From Virgibacillus halodenitrificans JCM 12304 (GTDB taxonomy: Bacteria > Bacillota > Bacilli > Bacillales > Amphibacillaceae), in NCBI RefSeq assembly GCF_001310895.1, contig NZ_BAZS01000005.1:1-64000 (forward strand): a DNA stretch of 64,000 nucleotides. The letters run 5' to 3'. The position numbers and the translations under genes are program-made. The notes under the pieces are model-generated. The model was given only the letters and a program-made list of their open reading frames with translations. It was not told where the DNA came from and did not search any database. This document shows positions 17,370 to 26,383 of this stretch, piece after piece. Every line of letters begins with the position of its first letter. Positions within the stretch are counted from its first letter, which is position 1.

Positions 17370-18224
17370 ATGGAAAATGCTATTTTGTATGATTATTATT
17401 CAGAAATAATAGGAAAGGGAGATAAATTGATTTTTCTTCCTGCAGCTGGTTTTACAGGGAATGAAGGGCTTATTATCGCTGACTATCTGCAAGATAATTT
17501 CGAGACCCATATGTTGGACTTGCCAGGGTTTGGCAGGGGACTCGGGATACAAGGTAGAGTCACTTCACTAGCTATGGCAAAATGGTTAAAAGCGTATTTG
17601 GATCAAAAAAATATTGATAAAGCAAGCTTTATAGGTCATTCCTTAGGAGGAGGAATTTTGTTAGCCTTCGCAAAACATTATCCGGAAAAAATAAAGAAGC
17701 TTGTTCTGCTTGATCAAGGTCACAAGCCTATGCCAAGAATCCCTAAGACAGAATTTGGTGTTTTTGCCTATTCCTTTCCTGTATTAAACGTCATGGCGGC
17801 ACTATTTGGAAATTCATTTCTAAAACTACTGAGACCATTGTTTGCAAGTTCAAATGAGGAAGATGAAGATTTTGATAAACGTGTGAAACAGTTTTGTGAG
17901 CTGGTTGCTATTGATGAAAGTTCTTATGTGAGAAAAGCTCTGAAAGAAAACGTAAACATGACGACAGATGGATTAAATCTTCTGTTTGGTTACTACAATC
18001 TTAATATTCCGAGATTGCTTAAACATATTAAGGTACCTACCTATTTGGCATATGCCACATTTACAGGTGTTGATATGGAGGAGCAAGAAAATACATGTAA
18101 ATACATAAAAAAGATTCAAAGAAATGATCGATTGCCAATCATTTATCGCCCAGTGAAAAGTGGCCATTACGTACATTGGAGCGATGCATCTCTTTTAGCG
18201 GATATAAAAGGGTTTTTAAATTAG
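17370..18224 (+). CDS. Alpha/beta hydrolase
   Basis: 284 aa alpha/beta-hydrolase fold. The oxyanion region is FLPAAGFTGNEGL, the nucleophile elbow is GHSLGGG (Ser near residue 92) and the catalytic His is in SGHYVHW near the C-terminus. It has a lid region around residues 125-200. Substrate unknown; esterase or lactonase-type. ATG after TAGGTGGTCAG. Confidence 0.85.
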   Translation: MENAILYDYYSEIIGKGDKLIFLPAAGFTGNEGLIIADYLQDNFETHMLDLPGFGRGLGIQGRVTSLAMAKWLKAYLDQKNIDKASFIGHSLGGGILLAFAKHYPEKIKKLVLLDQGHKPMPRIPKTEFGVFAYSFPVLNVMAALFGNSFLKLLRPLFASSNEEDEDFDKRVKQFCELVAIDESSYVRKALKENVNMTTDGLNLLFGYYNLNIPRLLKHIKVPTYLAYATFTGVDMEEQENTCKYIKKIQRNDRLPIIYRPVKSGHYVHWSDASLLADIKGFLN

Positions 18225-18290
18225 TTTTGTTGAAAAAAGGAAATTTTAAAAGGGGAATTATAGAGAAATTCACACTAGGGAGATGTTTTA

Positions 18291-18854
18291 TTGAAGCCAG
18301 AAATACACAATATTAAATCAGAAACAGATAGATTGATAATTCGACCACTTCAAAACCAGGATTATGAACGCTGGATGGAAGGTTTTCGAAACAGACTTCC
18401 TTCCCAGCATAAATACGATGGAAATAAGATGGATATGCATGGTTGGACGCCACAAAAATTTAATGAAGATGTAATTGCCAAGCTTCAACAATTAGCTGAT
18501 CGAGATGAGGCTTATGTTTTTGGTGTCTTTCGAAAATCTGATCACAAGCATATTGGTAAGGTTGAGCTAAGTACCCTAATGAGAGACGAATTCCAATGGG
18601 GGCTTCTCGGTTACACCATTCATAACCAATATTGGAGAAACGGCTATGGTAAGGAAGCAGTTAAAGAAGCATTGAGACTTGCGTTTAAAGAACTCCATTT
18701 TCATCGTATAGAAGCACATATAAATATTGATAACAAACCATCCATCAAATTAGCGGAAAGTGCAGGAATGGAATTTGAATGTACTAGAAAAGGATTTATC
18801 TATGAATTCGAGGAGTGGACAGACAACCTGGTTTATTTTCTGAATGCAAAATAA
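18291..18854 (+). CDS. GNAT N-acetyltransferase, RimJ/RimL type
   Basis: 187 aa. SETDRLIIRPLQNQDYERWMEGF opens the domain. GLLGYTIHNQYWRNGYGKEAVKEALRLAF and HRIEAHINIDNKPSIKLAESAGMEFECTRKGF are the acetyl-CoA-binding and C-terminal motifs. TTG start after GGGAGATG. Substrate unknown. Followed after about 50 bases by another GNAT gene of a different subfamily. Confidence 0.85.
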   Translation: MKPEIHNIKSETDRLIIRPLQNQDYERWMEGFRNRLPSQHKYDGNKMDMHGWTPQKFNEDVIAKLQQLADRDEAYVFGVFRKSDHKHIGKVELSTLMRDEFQWGLLGYTIHNQYWRNGYGKEAVKEALRLAFKELHFHRIEAHINIDNKPSIKLAESAGMEFECTRKGFIYEFEEWTDNLVYFLNAK

Positions 18855-18905
18855 GCAGGGTGTGGTAGATGGCTTCCCAACTATTGATAGAAGGAAGTGG
18901 AAAAA

Positions 18906-19415
18906 GTGGAAATAGAAGTTATAAAAGCAAACGAAAGCCATGTTGACGGGATAGCAAAAGTATGTACGGATGGTTACTGGGCAACGTATGGTTCTTCACA
19001 CCCTGAGGGTTACATACATAGAATCGTGGACGAGTTTTATAATACAAATCGCATTTTAAAAGAAGTGAAGGAAACTAACAGATATTGGGGTGGCTATTTT
19101 GTCGCTGTCAATGGTGACAAGGTGTTAGGCGCTGGTGGTGGAGGCATGATTGATAAGGCTACTGGAGAGGTCTATGTATTATATATGGATCCCGATAGGA
19201 AAAATGAAGGAATGGGCACGCAAATATTGAATGCGATTACTGCGCAACAGAAAAGTTTTGGAGCCAGTAAGCAATGGGTTTCCGTCCAAAAAGGAAATAC
19301 AATGGGTATCCCTTTTTATGAAGCAAAAGGGTTTACCTTCCAATATGAAAAACGAGGGTACGGAAATGAAGAAGGGGAGAATTTTATTTCCTTGAGATAT
19401 TGTCGTTTCATCTGA
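18906..19415 (+). CDS. GNAT family N-acetyltransferase
   Basis: 169 aa. EVYVLYMDPDRKNEGMGTQILNAIT is the acetyl-CoA-binding motif (about residues 95-118), followed by GIPFYEAKGFTF. The GTG at 18906 fits the AAGGA SD; the GTG at 18897 lies directly on it. Substrate unknown. Confidence 0.8.
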   Translation: MEIEVIKANESHVDGIAKVCTDGYWATYGSSHPEGYIHRIVDEFYNTNRILKEVKETNRYWGGYFVAVNGDKVLGAGGGGMIDKATGEVYVLYMDPDRKNEGMGTQILNAITAQQKSFGASKQWVSVQKGNTMGIPFYEAKGFTFQYEKRGYGNEEGENFISLRYCRFI

Positions 19416-19467
19416 TTTGTTACGTATTTGCTGTTTGATGGAATGTGGAGGATTGAGGGGAGGAAGC

Positions 19468-19992
19468 ATGATGGGATTTGAAGCTATAGAGATCGTACTA
19501 ATAGTTATATTCTGGATAGTGGTGCTACCATTAACGACGTTGCTTCACGAGATTGGACATGGAATAGGTGGCATACTGATTTCAAAAGAGCGGGCAATGG
19601 TTTTTCTCGGTCCAATTGAGCCGAGTAATACAAAGACGTTTCATATTGGTAGGATGGATTTCCATATTAAGTGGGCATATTTTGGCTTTTGTTCTATTAA
19701 AAACTATAACAAGTTAAATGCTATGCAGCGAATCGCTATTTCTGCCGGAGGTCCTGCTATGTCCCTTTTGATTGTTTTTGCTTCCATTTTTTTGCTGTTT
19801 TTTGACTTTCCATATCAACTTAAAAATTTCGTAACAGCAATAGCAATTGTGAATGCATGGCAATTCCTTTGTACAGCGGTCCCAATTATTTATCCCACCT
19901 GGTATAAGGCTTACAGTGGTATGTCTTCCGATGGGTATCAAATAATAAAAGCATGGAAGGAATACAGACAAGAAAGAAAAGTTCGTTTGTGA
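19468..19992 (+). CDS. M50-like membrane metalloprotease-family protein
   Basis: 174 aa. The zinc-binding motif HEIGH (LLHEIGHGIGG, about residue 32) lies in or beside the first transmembrane helix, as in M50/site-2 proteases. A later MQRIAISAGGPAMSLLIV segment contains the conserved G..P motif, but a clear LDG/NPDG aspartate motif is not evident. It may be an M50 relative of reduced type. The ATG at 19468 follows GGGAGGAAG. Confidence 0.7.
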   Translation: MMGFEAIEIVLIVIFWIVVLPLTTLLHEIGHGIGGILISKERAMVFLGPIEPSNTKTFHIGRMDFHIKWAYFGFCSIKNYNKLNAMQRIAISAGGPAMSLLIVFASIFLLFFDFPYQLKNFVTAIAIVNAWQFLCTAVPIIYPTWYKAYSGMSSDGYQIIKAWKEYRQERKVRL

Positions 19993-20121
19993 TTTTTTGG
20001 CATAAGAGTGAAAAATCAACTTGACGATCTCGTTATTCCAACTCTAGCTAAATACTATAGGGCTTGTTTTTTTATCGTAGGGTTAGTAGACTGTGGCGAG
20101 TGTAGTAAGGAGGTTATACAT

Positions 20122-20370
20122 ATGAAATTAATAGTGTCTATTTTAGTAAGCACGCTTCTGGGCCTTATTTTATTTATGCTGGGATTACCTGGTGGAATTA
20201 TTGCATTTGGAATTATCGCCGGGTGTCTATTTTATGGGATTTATTTATTGCTAAGCTTAAGGGACCAATTGGCTGGGATCGCCAATCATTTTCATATTAA
20301 AGAAGAGGAAGAGGGAGACAAGATAAGTAACGAAGAAATTGAGAGAGAATTAGAGAGTAAGTGGGACTAA
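20122..20370 (+). CDS. Small membrane protein with acidic tail
   Basis: 82 aa, starting MKLIVSILVSTLLGLILFMLGLPGG. Two transmembrane helices and an acidic, charged C-terminus (IKEEEEGDKISNEEIERELESKWD). A strong AAGGAGG lies 8 bases before the ATG, so the longer open frame upstream is not used. Function unknown. Confidence 0.6.
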   Translation: MKLIVSILVSTLLGLILFMLGLPGGIIAFGIIAGCLFYGIYLLLSLRDQLAGIANHFHIKEEEEGDKISNEEIERELESKWD

Positions 20371-20445
20371 TAATTTTCGGGCAATCCGAATGGGAATGTT
20401 TTATTTACTGGAAGTTTTTACATTTTGTAGAAAAAGGTGATTGAT

Positions 20446-21063
20446 ATGAGTGATAAATGGCTGGAATGGGCGAAACGGATTCAATCCCTCTCTCAAGCTG
20501 GATTAACTTTTTCAAAGGATATATATGATATTGAGAGGTATGAAGAGTTAAGAGAGATCAGTGCCGAAATTATAGAAGAGTATACGGACCTGGAAATGGA
20601 AAAGATTAAAGAACTATTTACAAATGAAACAGGCTATCAAACTCCTAAAGTGGATATTCGCGGGGCTGTTTTTAAGGATAATAAAATTTTGCTAGTAAAG
20701 GAAAAAGTGGATAATAAATGGTCATTGCCTGGTGGTTTTTGTGATGTAGGTATTTCACCAGCTGAAAATGTAGTGAAAGAAATAAAGGAAGAGTCAGGCT
20801 ACGAAACACATGCGAGGAAATTAGTTGCTTTACTGGATATGAATAAACATGACCACCCAGTCCAACCTTATCATTATTACAAAATTTTTATGCATTGTGA
20901 ATTAGCTGGAGGTAAGGCTGAAACAGGAATAGAAACAAAAGATGTGAAATTCTTTGCTGAAGACGACCTGCCAACTCTTTCAACAGGTAGAAATACAGAA
21001 AAGCAGATTAAGATGCTGTTTGAATTTTCGAAGGACCCAAACAAAGCAGCTGTGTTTGATTAG
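20446..21063 (+). CDS. Nudix hydrolase with N-terminal helical domain
   Basis: 205 aa. Residues 1-65 are a helical Nudix_N_2-type region (WLEWAKRIQSLSQAGLTFSKDIYDIERYEELREI). About 70-195 is the Nudix fold. The Nudix box is complete: GGFCDVGISPAENVVKEIKEESGYE. This subfamily (YjhB-like) hydrolyses nucleoside-diphosphate derivatives such as ADP-ribose; the precise substrate is uncertain. ATG after AAAAAGGTG. Confidence 0.88.
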   Translation: MSDKWLEWAKRIQSLSQAGLTFSKDIYDIERYEELREISAEIIEEYTDLEMEKIKELFTNETGYQTPKVDIRGAVFKDNKILLVKEKVDNKWSLPGGFCDVGISPAENVVKEIKEESGYETHARKLVALLDMNKHDHPVQPYHYYKIFMHCELAGGKAETGIETKDVKFFAEDDLPTLSTGRNTEKQIKMLFEFSKDPNKAAVFD

Positions 21064-21122
21064 GAAGAGAGATGAGCCTGTGCTTTACTTTTTTTTAATA
21101 AAGAAGTATTGGGGGGATGATT

Positions 21123-21698
21123 ATGCAACAAAAGCCAAACCAGTTATGGCGAATTTTTTATTTTTATGGGGGATTCTATCTTCTTCTGCAGGTTGGATAT
21201 ATTCTTTTCATTCATCTTATGCATTCAACGTACAATGTAGTTAGTATAAGTTTTATTATGCTTCCATTTATTGCTTTCCTTTTATTTCAGTGGTCTTTAT
21301 GGAAGAAAACAGAGCAAAACAGAAGAAGGAAGCAAAAAAGCACCTTTGCGGGAATTGCCCTCATTGGAAGTGCTCCTGTTCTAATCTATATGATCATGCT
21401 CGGTGTTAATGAAGGTGAGACGCACTTCACTTCTGAAAAATGGATGCAGGACGACACGGGAAAAAGAGTGTACATGGTGGACGATTTATTAACTGACCAT
21501 GAGATCGATGGAAAAACAAGGGAAGAAGTTGTCACCCTTCTAGGGGAGCCGACTATTACAGAGTATTTTAAAAATGATAATAATATCGTTTATCATCTTG
21601 GAAACGAGCGAGGGCTAATTTCTATTGATAGTGAATGGTTAGTCATTGATTTTGATAAAGAAGATAAAGTGAAAAAATATGCTGTAGTAACGGGTTAA
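21123..21698 (+). CDS. Membrane protein with small C-terminal extracytoplasmic domain
   Basis: 191 aa. Three or so hydrophobic helices in the first 100 residues, then a soluble domain. VDDLLTDHEIDGKTREEVVTLLGEPT resembles the 'GMTREEVxxLLGxPT' motif of SmpA/OmlA (BamE)-like folds. YHLGNERGLISIDSEWLVIDFDKEDKVKKYAV continues the beta-sheet. Function unknown. The second ATG (21123) gives better SD spacing from GGGGGG. Confidence 0.65.
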   Translation: MQQKPNQLWRIFYFYGGFYLLLQVGYILFIHLMHSTYNVVSISFIMLPFIAFLLFQWSLWKKTEQNRRRKQKSTFAGIALIGSAPVLIYMIMLGVNEGETHFTSEKWMQDDTGKRVYMVDDLLTDHEIDGKTREEVVTLLGEPTITEYFKNDNNIVYHLGNERGLISIDSEWLVIDFDKEDKVKKYAVVTG

Positions 21699-21750
21699 TT
21701 AAGATGAAAGCCAATGATGTTTAAGTCTGTTAAAAAGGAGGGATTTTCAA

Positions 21751-22008
21751 GTGCCAACCATTTTGTCTGTTATTTTACTTATTGCTCTTTTAATTTCTAT
21801 TAATTATCTGATTCACAAGAGAAAGAAAAATGGTATTATCGGTTGGAAGACGCTGCTCACACCTATAAGCTTCTATCTTATTGCAATTACAAATTTGCTC
21901 GCTTATTGGGTCAATTTTATGGGGATAGTGAATTGGACGCTCACCGTTATCTTCCTCATGCTAGGTGCTTATTTCACAAAATATATGCCTGTAGCTGCCG
22001 AAAGATAG
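21751..22008 (+). CDS. Small membrane protein
   Basis: 85 aa with three hydrophobic segments (residues 1-18, 30-50, 55-76) and a basic loop HKRKKNG. GTG start with AAGGAGGG at good spacing. No family recognised. The gene ends just before a 21-bp tandem repeat array. Confidence 0.55.
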   Translation: MPTILSVILLIALLISINYLIHKRKKNGIIGWKTLLTPISFYLIAITNLLAYWVNFMGIVNWTLTVIFLMLGAYFTKYMPVAAER

Positions 22009-22028
22009 GGAAGTTGGTGGGAGGCTCT

Positions 22029-22238
22029 GACTCGGATGGGGGAGTCGGTGTCTCGGTTGGAGACTATTTTGTCGCGGTTGGTAAAGGCGTTGTCTCGGTT
22101 AGCCGTTACTGTGTCGCGGTTGCTGGATAGACAGTCTCGTTTTGAATGGGATATGTCTCGGCAAGAGCATCGTGTGTCTCGATTAGAGCTCACTATGTCG
22201 CGGTTAGCGCTCCGCGTGTCTCGGCTCAATATAAAACT
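22029..22238. repeat. 21-bp tandem repeat array, GTCTCGGTT type (10 units)
   Basis: Ten units spaced exactly 21 bp. Each starts G[TA]C[TG]CGG/T, most often GTCTCGGTT or GTCGCGGTT, then about 11 variable bases. Because 21 is a multiple of three, the plus strand is open as a heptad series (VSRLETI, LSRLVKA, LSRLAVT...) and the minus strand as a SNRDTVT-type series. A GGGAGG sits 11 bases before the ATG at 22036, so translation of a 68-aa heptad peptide is possible but unproven. It fills the gap between two membrane-protein genes. Confidence 0.85.
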
Positions 22239-22254
22239 GTGAAGGAGGAGGATA

Positions 22255-22692
22255 ATGGAATACATTGAATTTGATTGGTGGAAGTTTATTCTATTCATGA
22301 TTTTAATCGGGTTATTCCTCGCTGGTATTGATAGACTCATGCGGAAAGTCTTTAAAGTAGAGAAGCGAAAGAGTTTTTCTCATAATCATCTAAATGAACA
22401 ACATAAAAAATGGGATTGGACTCTCCGTATTGTTGTTTTTAGTCTAATGGTTGTCTCCTTATTTATAAATGTGAGCCGAGACATGAGTGATTTTTGGTAC
22501 TTGGCACCATGGACGCTTATATTTTTACTGATTTTTCTCTCTGAGGGCCTGCGGGCATTTATGGAGTGGAAGTATGCTAGTAATCAAAGGCAATATGTTT
22601 ACACAATCAGCATGATAGGGGTTTATATTATCTTCTTGGTTGCGGTACTTATAATAATAAATAGTAAAGGCTTTGAGGTATGGCTTTATTAG
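22255..22692 (+). CDS. DUF4181 membrane protein
   Basis: 145 aa, four transmembrane helices. It has the DUF4181 pattern: an N-terminal helix, KVEKRKSFSHNHLNEQHKKWDWTLR in the first loop, and LRAFMEWKYASNQRQYVYTI before the last helix. Function unknown; common in Bacillaceae. ATG after AAGGAGGAGG. Confidence 0.75.
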   Translation: MEYIEFDWWKFILFMILIGLFLAGIDRLMRKVFKVEKRKSFSHNHLNEQHKKWDWTLRIVVFSLMVVSLFINVSRDMSDFWYLAPWTLIFLLIFLSEGLRAFMEWKYASNQRQYVYTISMIGVYIIFLVAVLIIINSKGFEVWLY

Positions 22693-22716
22693 TCAGTTTA
22701 GGAAAAGGGGAAGCAA

Positions 22717-23286
22717 ATGCTAAAATCCAAAGAGGATATTGTACATTTATTGAATTCAGATAGAGAAGTGAAGGAAATACTGCAGGTGGTAAAGACATTA
22801 AATTTACCGGATTGGTGGGTTTGTGCTGGCTACATTCGAGCAAAAATTTGGGATGCATTAAGTGGGTATGATGAACCAACACGTACCGCGGATGTAGATG
22901 TTATTTATTTTAATCCAAACCAGTTGGATGAGCAGATAGAAAAGCAGCTGGAGGAAAAATTAATTAGTTTGATGCCCCATATTCCTTGGTCGGTTAAAAA
23001 TGAAGCAAGAATGCATATGGTGAATCAGATTCCTGCCTATACTTCTGCTGAGGATGCTATTTCTAAATTTCCCGAAACAGTAACGGCACTTGGACTGAAG
23101 CTGGATGAGGAAAATGAGGTTGTCTTGGCTGCACCCTGGGGGCTCACTGACGTACTGAAGATGGAAGTAAACCCAACTCCATATTTTCTAGAGACAAAAG
23201 AGCGTATGGCTATTTATGAGAAAAGAATAAGAGAAAAGGACTGGACCTCAATTTGGTCGAAAGTGACGGTGAGTGATCAACGATAG
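22717..23286 (+). CDS. Nucleotidyltransferase family protein (COG3575/DUF925)
   Basis: 189 aa. LNLPDWWVCAGYIRAKIWDAL and the DVDVIYFNP motif with paired Asp are those of the DUF925/NTP_transf_6 nucleotidyltransferase-like family. A C-terminal EKRIREKDWTSIWSKV segment is also typical. Substrate unknown. ATG after AAAAGGGGAAG; it ends at a bidirectional terminator. Confidence 0.82.
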   Translation: MLKSKEDIVHLLNSDREVKEILQVVKTLNLPDWWVCAGYIRAKIWDALSGYDEPTRTADVDVIYFNPNQLDEQIEKQLEEKLISLMPHIPWSVKNEARMHMVNQIPAYTSAEDAISKFPETVTALGLKLDEENEVVLAAPWGLTDVLKMEVNPTPYFLETKERMAIYEKRIREKDWTSIWSKVTVSDQR

Positions 23287-23327
23287 ATTAAAGGAACCTG
23301 AACACAGCAGGTTCCTTTAGTCTATCG
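23281..23327. terminator. Bidirectional terminator
   Basis: CGATAGATTAAAGGAACCTG pairs with CAGGTTCCTTTAGTCTATCG (19-20 pairs, one mismatch) between two convergent genes, with a T-rich tail on the plus strand. Confidence 0.85.
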
Positions 23328-23328
23328 T

Positions 23329-24351
23329 TTATTTCTTGTGCATATCAATAACCATTCTTCCTTGAATTTTACCTTGTTCCATTTCTTCAAAAATATCATT
23401 AACCTCATGCAGGCATCTGGTTTCTACAATAGGAATGACCTTCCCTTCAGCCCCAAATTGGAATGCCTCTTGTAAATCTTTTCTTGTCCCTACAAGAGAT
23501 CCTACTACCTGGATACCATCTAATACCGTTTTTACAATTTCCAAGTCCATTGTTTCAGGTGGAAGACCTACGGCAACCACTTTGGATGTAGCACGGACAG
23601 AATTAACAGCTTGGTTAAAAGCAACCTTGGAAACGGCGGTTACAACTGCAGCATGTGCTCCACCGACTTTTTCCTGAATCCAATCACCTGCATCTCCATC
23701 TGTAAGCGGATTGCAAACAAGATCTGAACCTATTTCTTTAGCTAACTCTAACTTATCATCATTAATATCAACAGCAATTACCTTTGCGTTAAATACATTT
23801 TTAGCATACTGGATCGCTAGGTTTCCTAAACCACCACAACCATAGATCGCAATCCATTGACCTGGTTTTATATCAGCAACCTTAATTGCTTTATAGCAAG
23901 TAACACCAGCACAAGTTATACTACTTGCTTGCGCAGGGTCCAATCCTTCTGGAACTTTTACAGCATAATCAGCCTCGACAATACATTGTTCAGCCATGGC
24001 TCCGTCGACAGTAAAGCCGGCATTTTTAACATCTCTACAAAATGTTTCTCGACCAGTTAAACAATACTCACATGTTCCGCATCCTTTATAAAACCAAGCA
24101 ATACTGACCCGGTCGCCTACTTTAATGCTTGTTACATCATCTGCAACTTCTTTAACAATACCAATACCTTCATGGCCTGGTACACGTCCGGGAACTTCTC
24201 CAAAATCGCCTTTCGCAACGTGTAAGTCAGTATGACACACACCACAGTATTCTACATCTACAAGGGCTTGCCCTGGTGCTAGCTTCGGTAATTCAATTTC
24301 CTTAATTTCCAACCGACCTTTGTTTTTAGCACTCACTACAGCAGCTTTCAT
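23329..24351 (-). CDS. adhP: Zinc-dependent alcohol dehydrogenase
   Basis: 340 aa medium-chain dehydrogenase, likely converting acetaldehyde and ethanol with NAD(H). Catalytic zinc ligands lie in [11 protein letters not shown] (Cys36) and VPGHEGIG (His). The four structural zinc cysteines are in [16 protein letters not shown] (about 91-105). The Rossmann motif is [15 protein letters not shown]. Length and motifs match AdhP/AdhT of Gram-positives. A perfect Rex-type operator lies just upstream, so it is probably induced when NADH/NAD+ is high. ATG after GGGAGGAAC. Confidence 0.93.
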   Translation of the reverse strand: MKAAVVSAKNKGRLEIKEIELPKLAPGQALVDVEYCGVCHTDLHVAKGDFGEVPGRVPGHEGIGIVKEVADDVTSIKVGDRVSIAWFYKGCGTCEYCLTGRETFCRDVKNAGFTVDGAMAEQCIVEADYAVKVPEGLDPAQASSITCAGVTCYKAIKVADIKPGQWIAIYGCGGLGNLAIQYAKNVFNAKVIAVDINDDKLELAKEIGSDLVCNPLTDGDAGDWIQEKVGGAHAAVVTAVSKVAFNQAVNSVRATSKVVAVGLPPETMDLEIVKTVLDGIQVVGSLVGTRKDLQEAFQFGAEGKVIPIVETRCLHEVNDIFEEMEQGKIQGRMVIDMHKK

Positions 24352-24378
24352 AAATAGTTCCTCCCTTAAGCGATTGGT

Positions 24379-24396
24379 TTGTGAATTATTTCACAA
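24379..24396. promoter_or_regulatory. Rex (redox-sensing repressor) operator
   Basis: TTGTGAA-TTAT-TTCACAA is an 18-bp perfect palindrome identical in arms to the Rex consensus. It lies about 28 bp before the adhP start. A matching minus-strand promoter (TTGCAA, 17 bp, TAATAT) lies just upstream, so bound Rex would block transcription start or clearance. Confidence 0.85.
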
Positions 24397-24586
24397 TTAT
24401 ATATTACCTTGTTAAAAACAGAATTGCAAGTTGAAAAATAAACGGAATAAGAAAAAATAGGGTTTACTGCAAACTGTTAAAGTAATCGATGGACACGTTG
24501 AAAGTAATTTCTGGTAAACTAATCACATATGATACTCCAATTTCATCAGAGAGCATTTATATTTTCATTATTTAGGGGGACATAAC

Positions 24587-25843
24587 GTGAAGAATTTTAT
24601 AAAACAAGTGCCAGGTTTTCGGTCTGACACGACATGGAAGAAAGTGATTGCAAGTATTGGATATATTTTTTTACTATTGGGCGTATTGCCCGTAGTGCTT
24701 CAAGGGTCACTTGTTGATTCATTATGGAACGGTGCACAAGTCATTATGATGATCGCTTTTGTGGCAGCAGTGATCGCATTATTTAAAGGTAATGTAAAGC
24801 TTCTACATATCGTAAATCGCAAGGTGGCAATTCTTGTGCTCGTCGTTTCTCTTATTGCAGCAGGAGCAATGCCTTTTCCTGCTGGTAGTGAACAGGCTGA
24901 GGTTCAAGAGCAGGAGACTGATAAAGCAGAAAATAACGAACTGGAAGCGGAAAAAGCTGCTGAGAAAGAAATAGCGAACTTAGAACAGAAAGAAAAACCT
25001 ACATCTGAGCAAGATACAGCACAGAACGAGGAGAAGGAAGCATCTAAAGAAAAGCAGTCAGTGAAGCAAGAAAACGAATCTGCAGCAGAGGAGCAAGAGC
25101 AGTCAGCTAAGAAGACGGCAACACCACAAAAACAGGCAGATCACGGACCAGACGCTCAGGTGACGAGAGTAGTAGATGGGGATACGGTTAAAATAAAATT
25201 AAATGGACAGGAAGAAACAGTGCGTCTTTTACTTGTCGATACACCGGAAACCAAACACCCATCCAAGCCAGTACAACCATTTGGCCCCGAGGCGAGCAGC
25301 TTTGCCAAGCAAGAGCTTTCTGGTAAGCAAATCGAAGTAGAGTACGATGGGCCGAAGCGGGATAAATATGGTCGGCTTTTAGCTTACATTTGGGTGGACG
25401 GGAAAATGTTCAATCAAATGCTGCTGGAGGAAGGTCTGGCAAGGCTTGCTTATGTATATGACCCACCATATACATATTATCAAGAATATATGAAGGCACA
25501 AAACAGAGCTAAAAATAAAGAAAAAGGGATATGGTCGCGTGATGGCTATGTCCGTGATGATGGCTTTTATTATGGAAGAGGCACAGAAAAAGATTCTTCT
25601 GGGAATAATAATAGCAGTTCTACAGAGGAAAAAGCGTCTGAAAATGAAGCCAATGAGGGAGAAAAAGGTTCTTCTTCAAGTACTTTGAAATATGATCCAA
25701 ACGGACCAGACCGAGATTGTGGAGATTTTGATACACAGCAACAAGCGCAAGATTTCTTTGAAGCAGCAGGTGGCCCCGCAAAAGATCCGCATCGTTTAGA
25801 TGGTCGGGATGGGGATGGAATTGTATGTGAAAGCTTACCATAA
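24587..25843 (+). CDS. Membrane-anchored thermonuclease with Excalibur domain
   Basis: 418 aa. Three N-terminal hydrophobic helices (to about residue 100), then an acidic E/Q/K-rich linker of about 80 residues. A staphylococcal-nuclease-like domain follows (about 186-325: VTRVVDGDTVKIKLNGQ, RLLLVDTPETKHP, GPKRDKYGRLLAY, GLARLAYVY). A Ser/Asn-rich spacer and a C-terminal Excalibur calcium-binding domain (DRDCGDFDTQQQAQDFFEAAG, DPHRLDGRDGDGIVCE) complete it. It should cleave DNA or RNA outside the cell while tethered. GTG after GGGGGACATAAC. Confidence 0.9.
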   Translation: MKNFIKQVPGFRSDTTWKKVIASIGYIFLLLGVLPVVLQGSLVDSLWNGAQVIMMIAFVAAVIALFKGNVKLLHIVNRKVAILVLVVSLIAAGAMPFPAGSEQAEVQEQETDKAENNELEAEKAAEKEIANLEQKEKPTSEQDTAQNEEKEASKEKQSVKQENESAAEEQEQSAKKTATPQKQADHGPDAQVTRVVDGDTVKIKLNGQEETVRLLLVDTPETKHPSKPVQPFGPEASSFAKQELSGKQIEVEYDGPKRDKYGRLLAYIWVDGKMFNQMLLEEGLARLAYVYDPPYTYYQEYMKAQNRAKNKEKGIWSRDGYVRDDGFYYGRGTEKDSSGNNNSSSTEEKASENEANEGEKGSSSSTLKYDPNGPDRDCGDFDTQQQAQDFFEAAGGPAKDPHRLDGRDGDGIVCESLP

Positions 25844-25960
25844 GCACGTCGAAATGAGACAGCTTTTACGAAACGCAGCAGATGGAGTATATTTCGGTTT
25901 GCGAGTGCACAATAGGCATAGACTTATAAGCTGCGTGCCTTCGTTTACCGAAGCCTTTTG

Positions 25961-26263
25961 TCAAATTCCAATATAATAGGCTAAACCAAACGGAAGTAAA
26001 AATAGAATTCCTGCACAAGCTAATAAAATGCCGGTAGCAGTTCGCGAAAGCTTTTCCCGGCCTTTTCCTTTATACCATCCGGAGAACTGGAATTTATTTC
26101 TGTATAATATAAATAGAAGCACATAAATAGCCAAACCAGCCATCCAACCGTATAATTCGGTCGCTTCATTTAGGGTGTAAACGTTCTTAATTATTTCCCA
26201 GATTAATCCACCAAGCAAGCCAAAAATAAGGATGATACGGAAAAGCTCCAGCAGCACGCGCAT
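25961..26263 (-). CDS. Small membrane protein
   Basis: 100 aa, three transmembrane helices with a basic loop (KGKGREKLSR). No family recognised. ATG after AAAGGGGGGG on the minus strand. Confidence 0.55.
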   Translation of the reverse strand: MRVLLELFRIILIFGLLGGLIWEIIKNVYTLNEATELYGWMAGLAIYVLLFILYRNKFQFSGWYKGKGREKLSRTATGILLACAGILFLLPFGLAYYIGI

Positions 26264-26337
26264 ATAATTCCCCCCCTTTAAACAGTTATTCTATTTCTTT
26301 ATATGTTATATTTTACCATAAGCTGAAGGGGGAAAAT

Positions 26338-26372
26338 GAAAAAACATCAATCGCTAAGGATTGATGTTTTTT
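26338..26372 (-). terminator. Terminator of the cupin gene
   Basis: AAAAACATCAATC-CTTAGC-GATTGATGTTTTTT on the minus strand, 12 bases after the stop of the cupin gene. Confidence 0.85.
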
Positions 26373-26383
26373 ACATCAGATGA

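Noticed and set aside
22036-22242. A 68-aa heptad coiled-coil protein
   Set aside because: A weak SD exists, but the frame is entirely repeat and is equally open on the other strand; left as a finding only.
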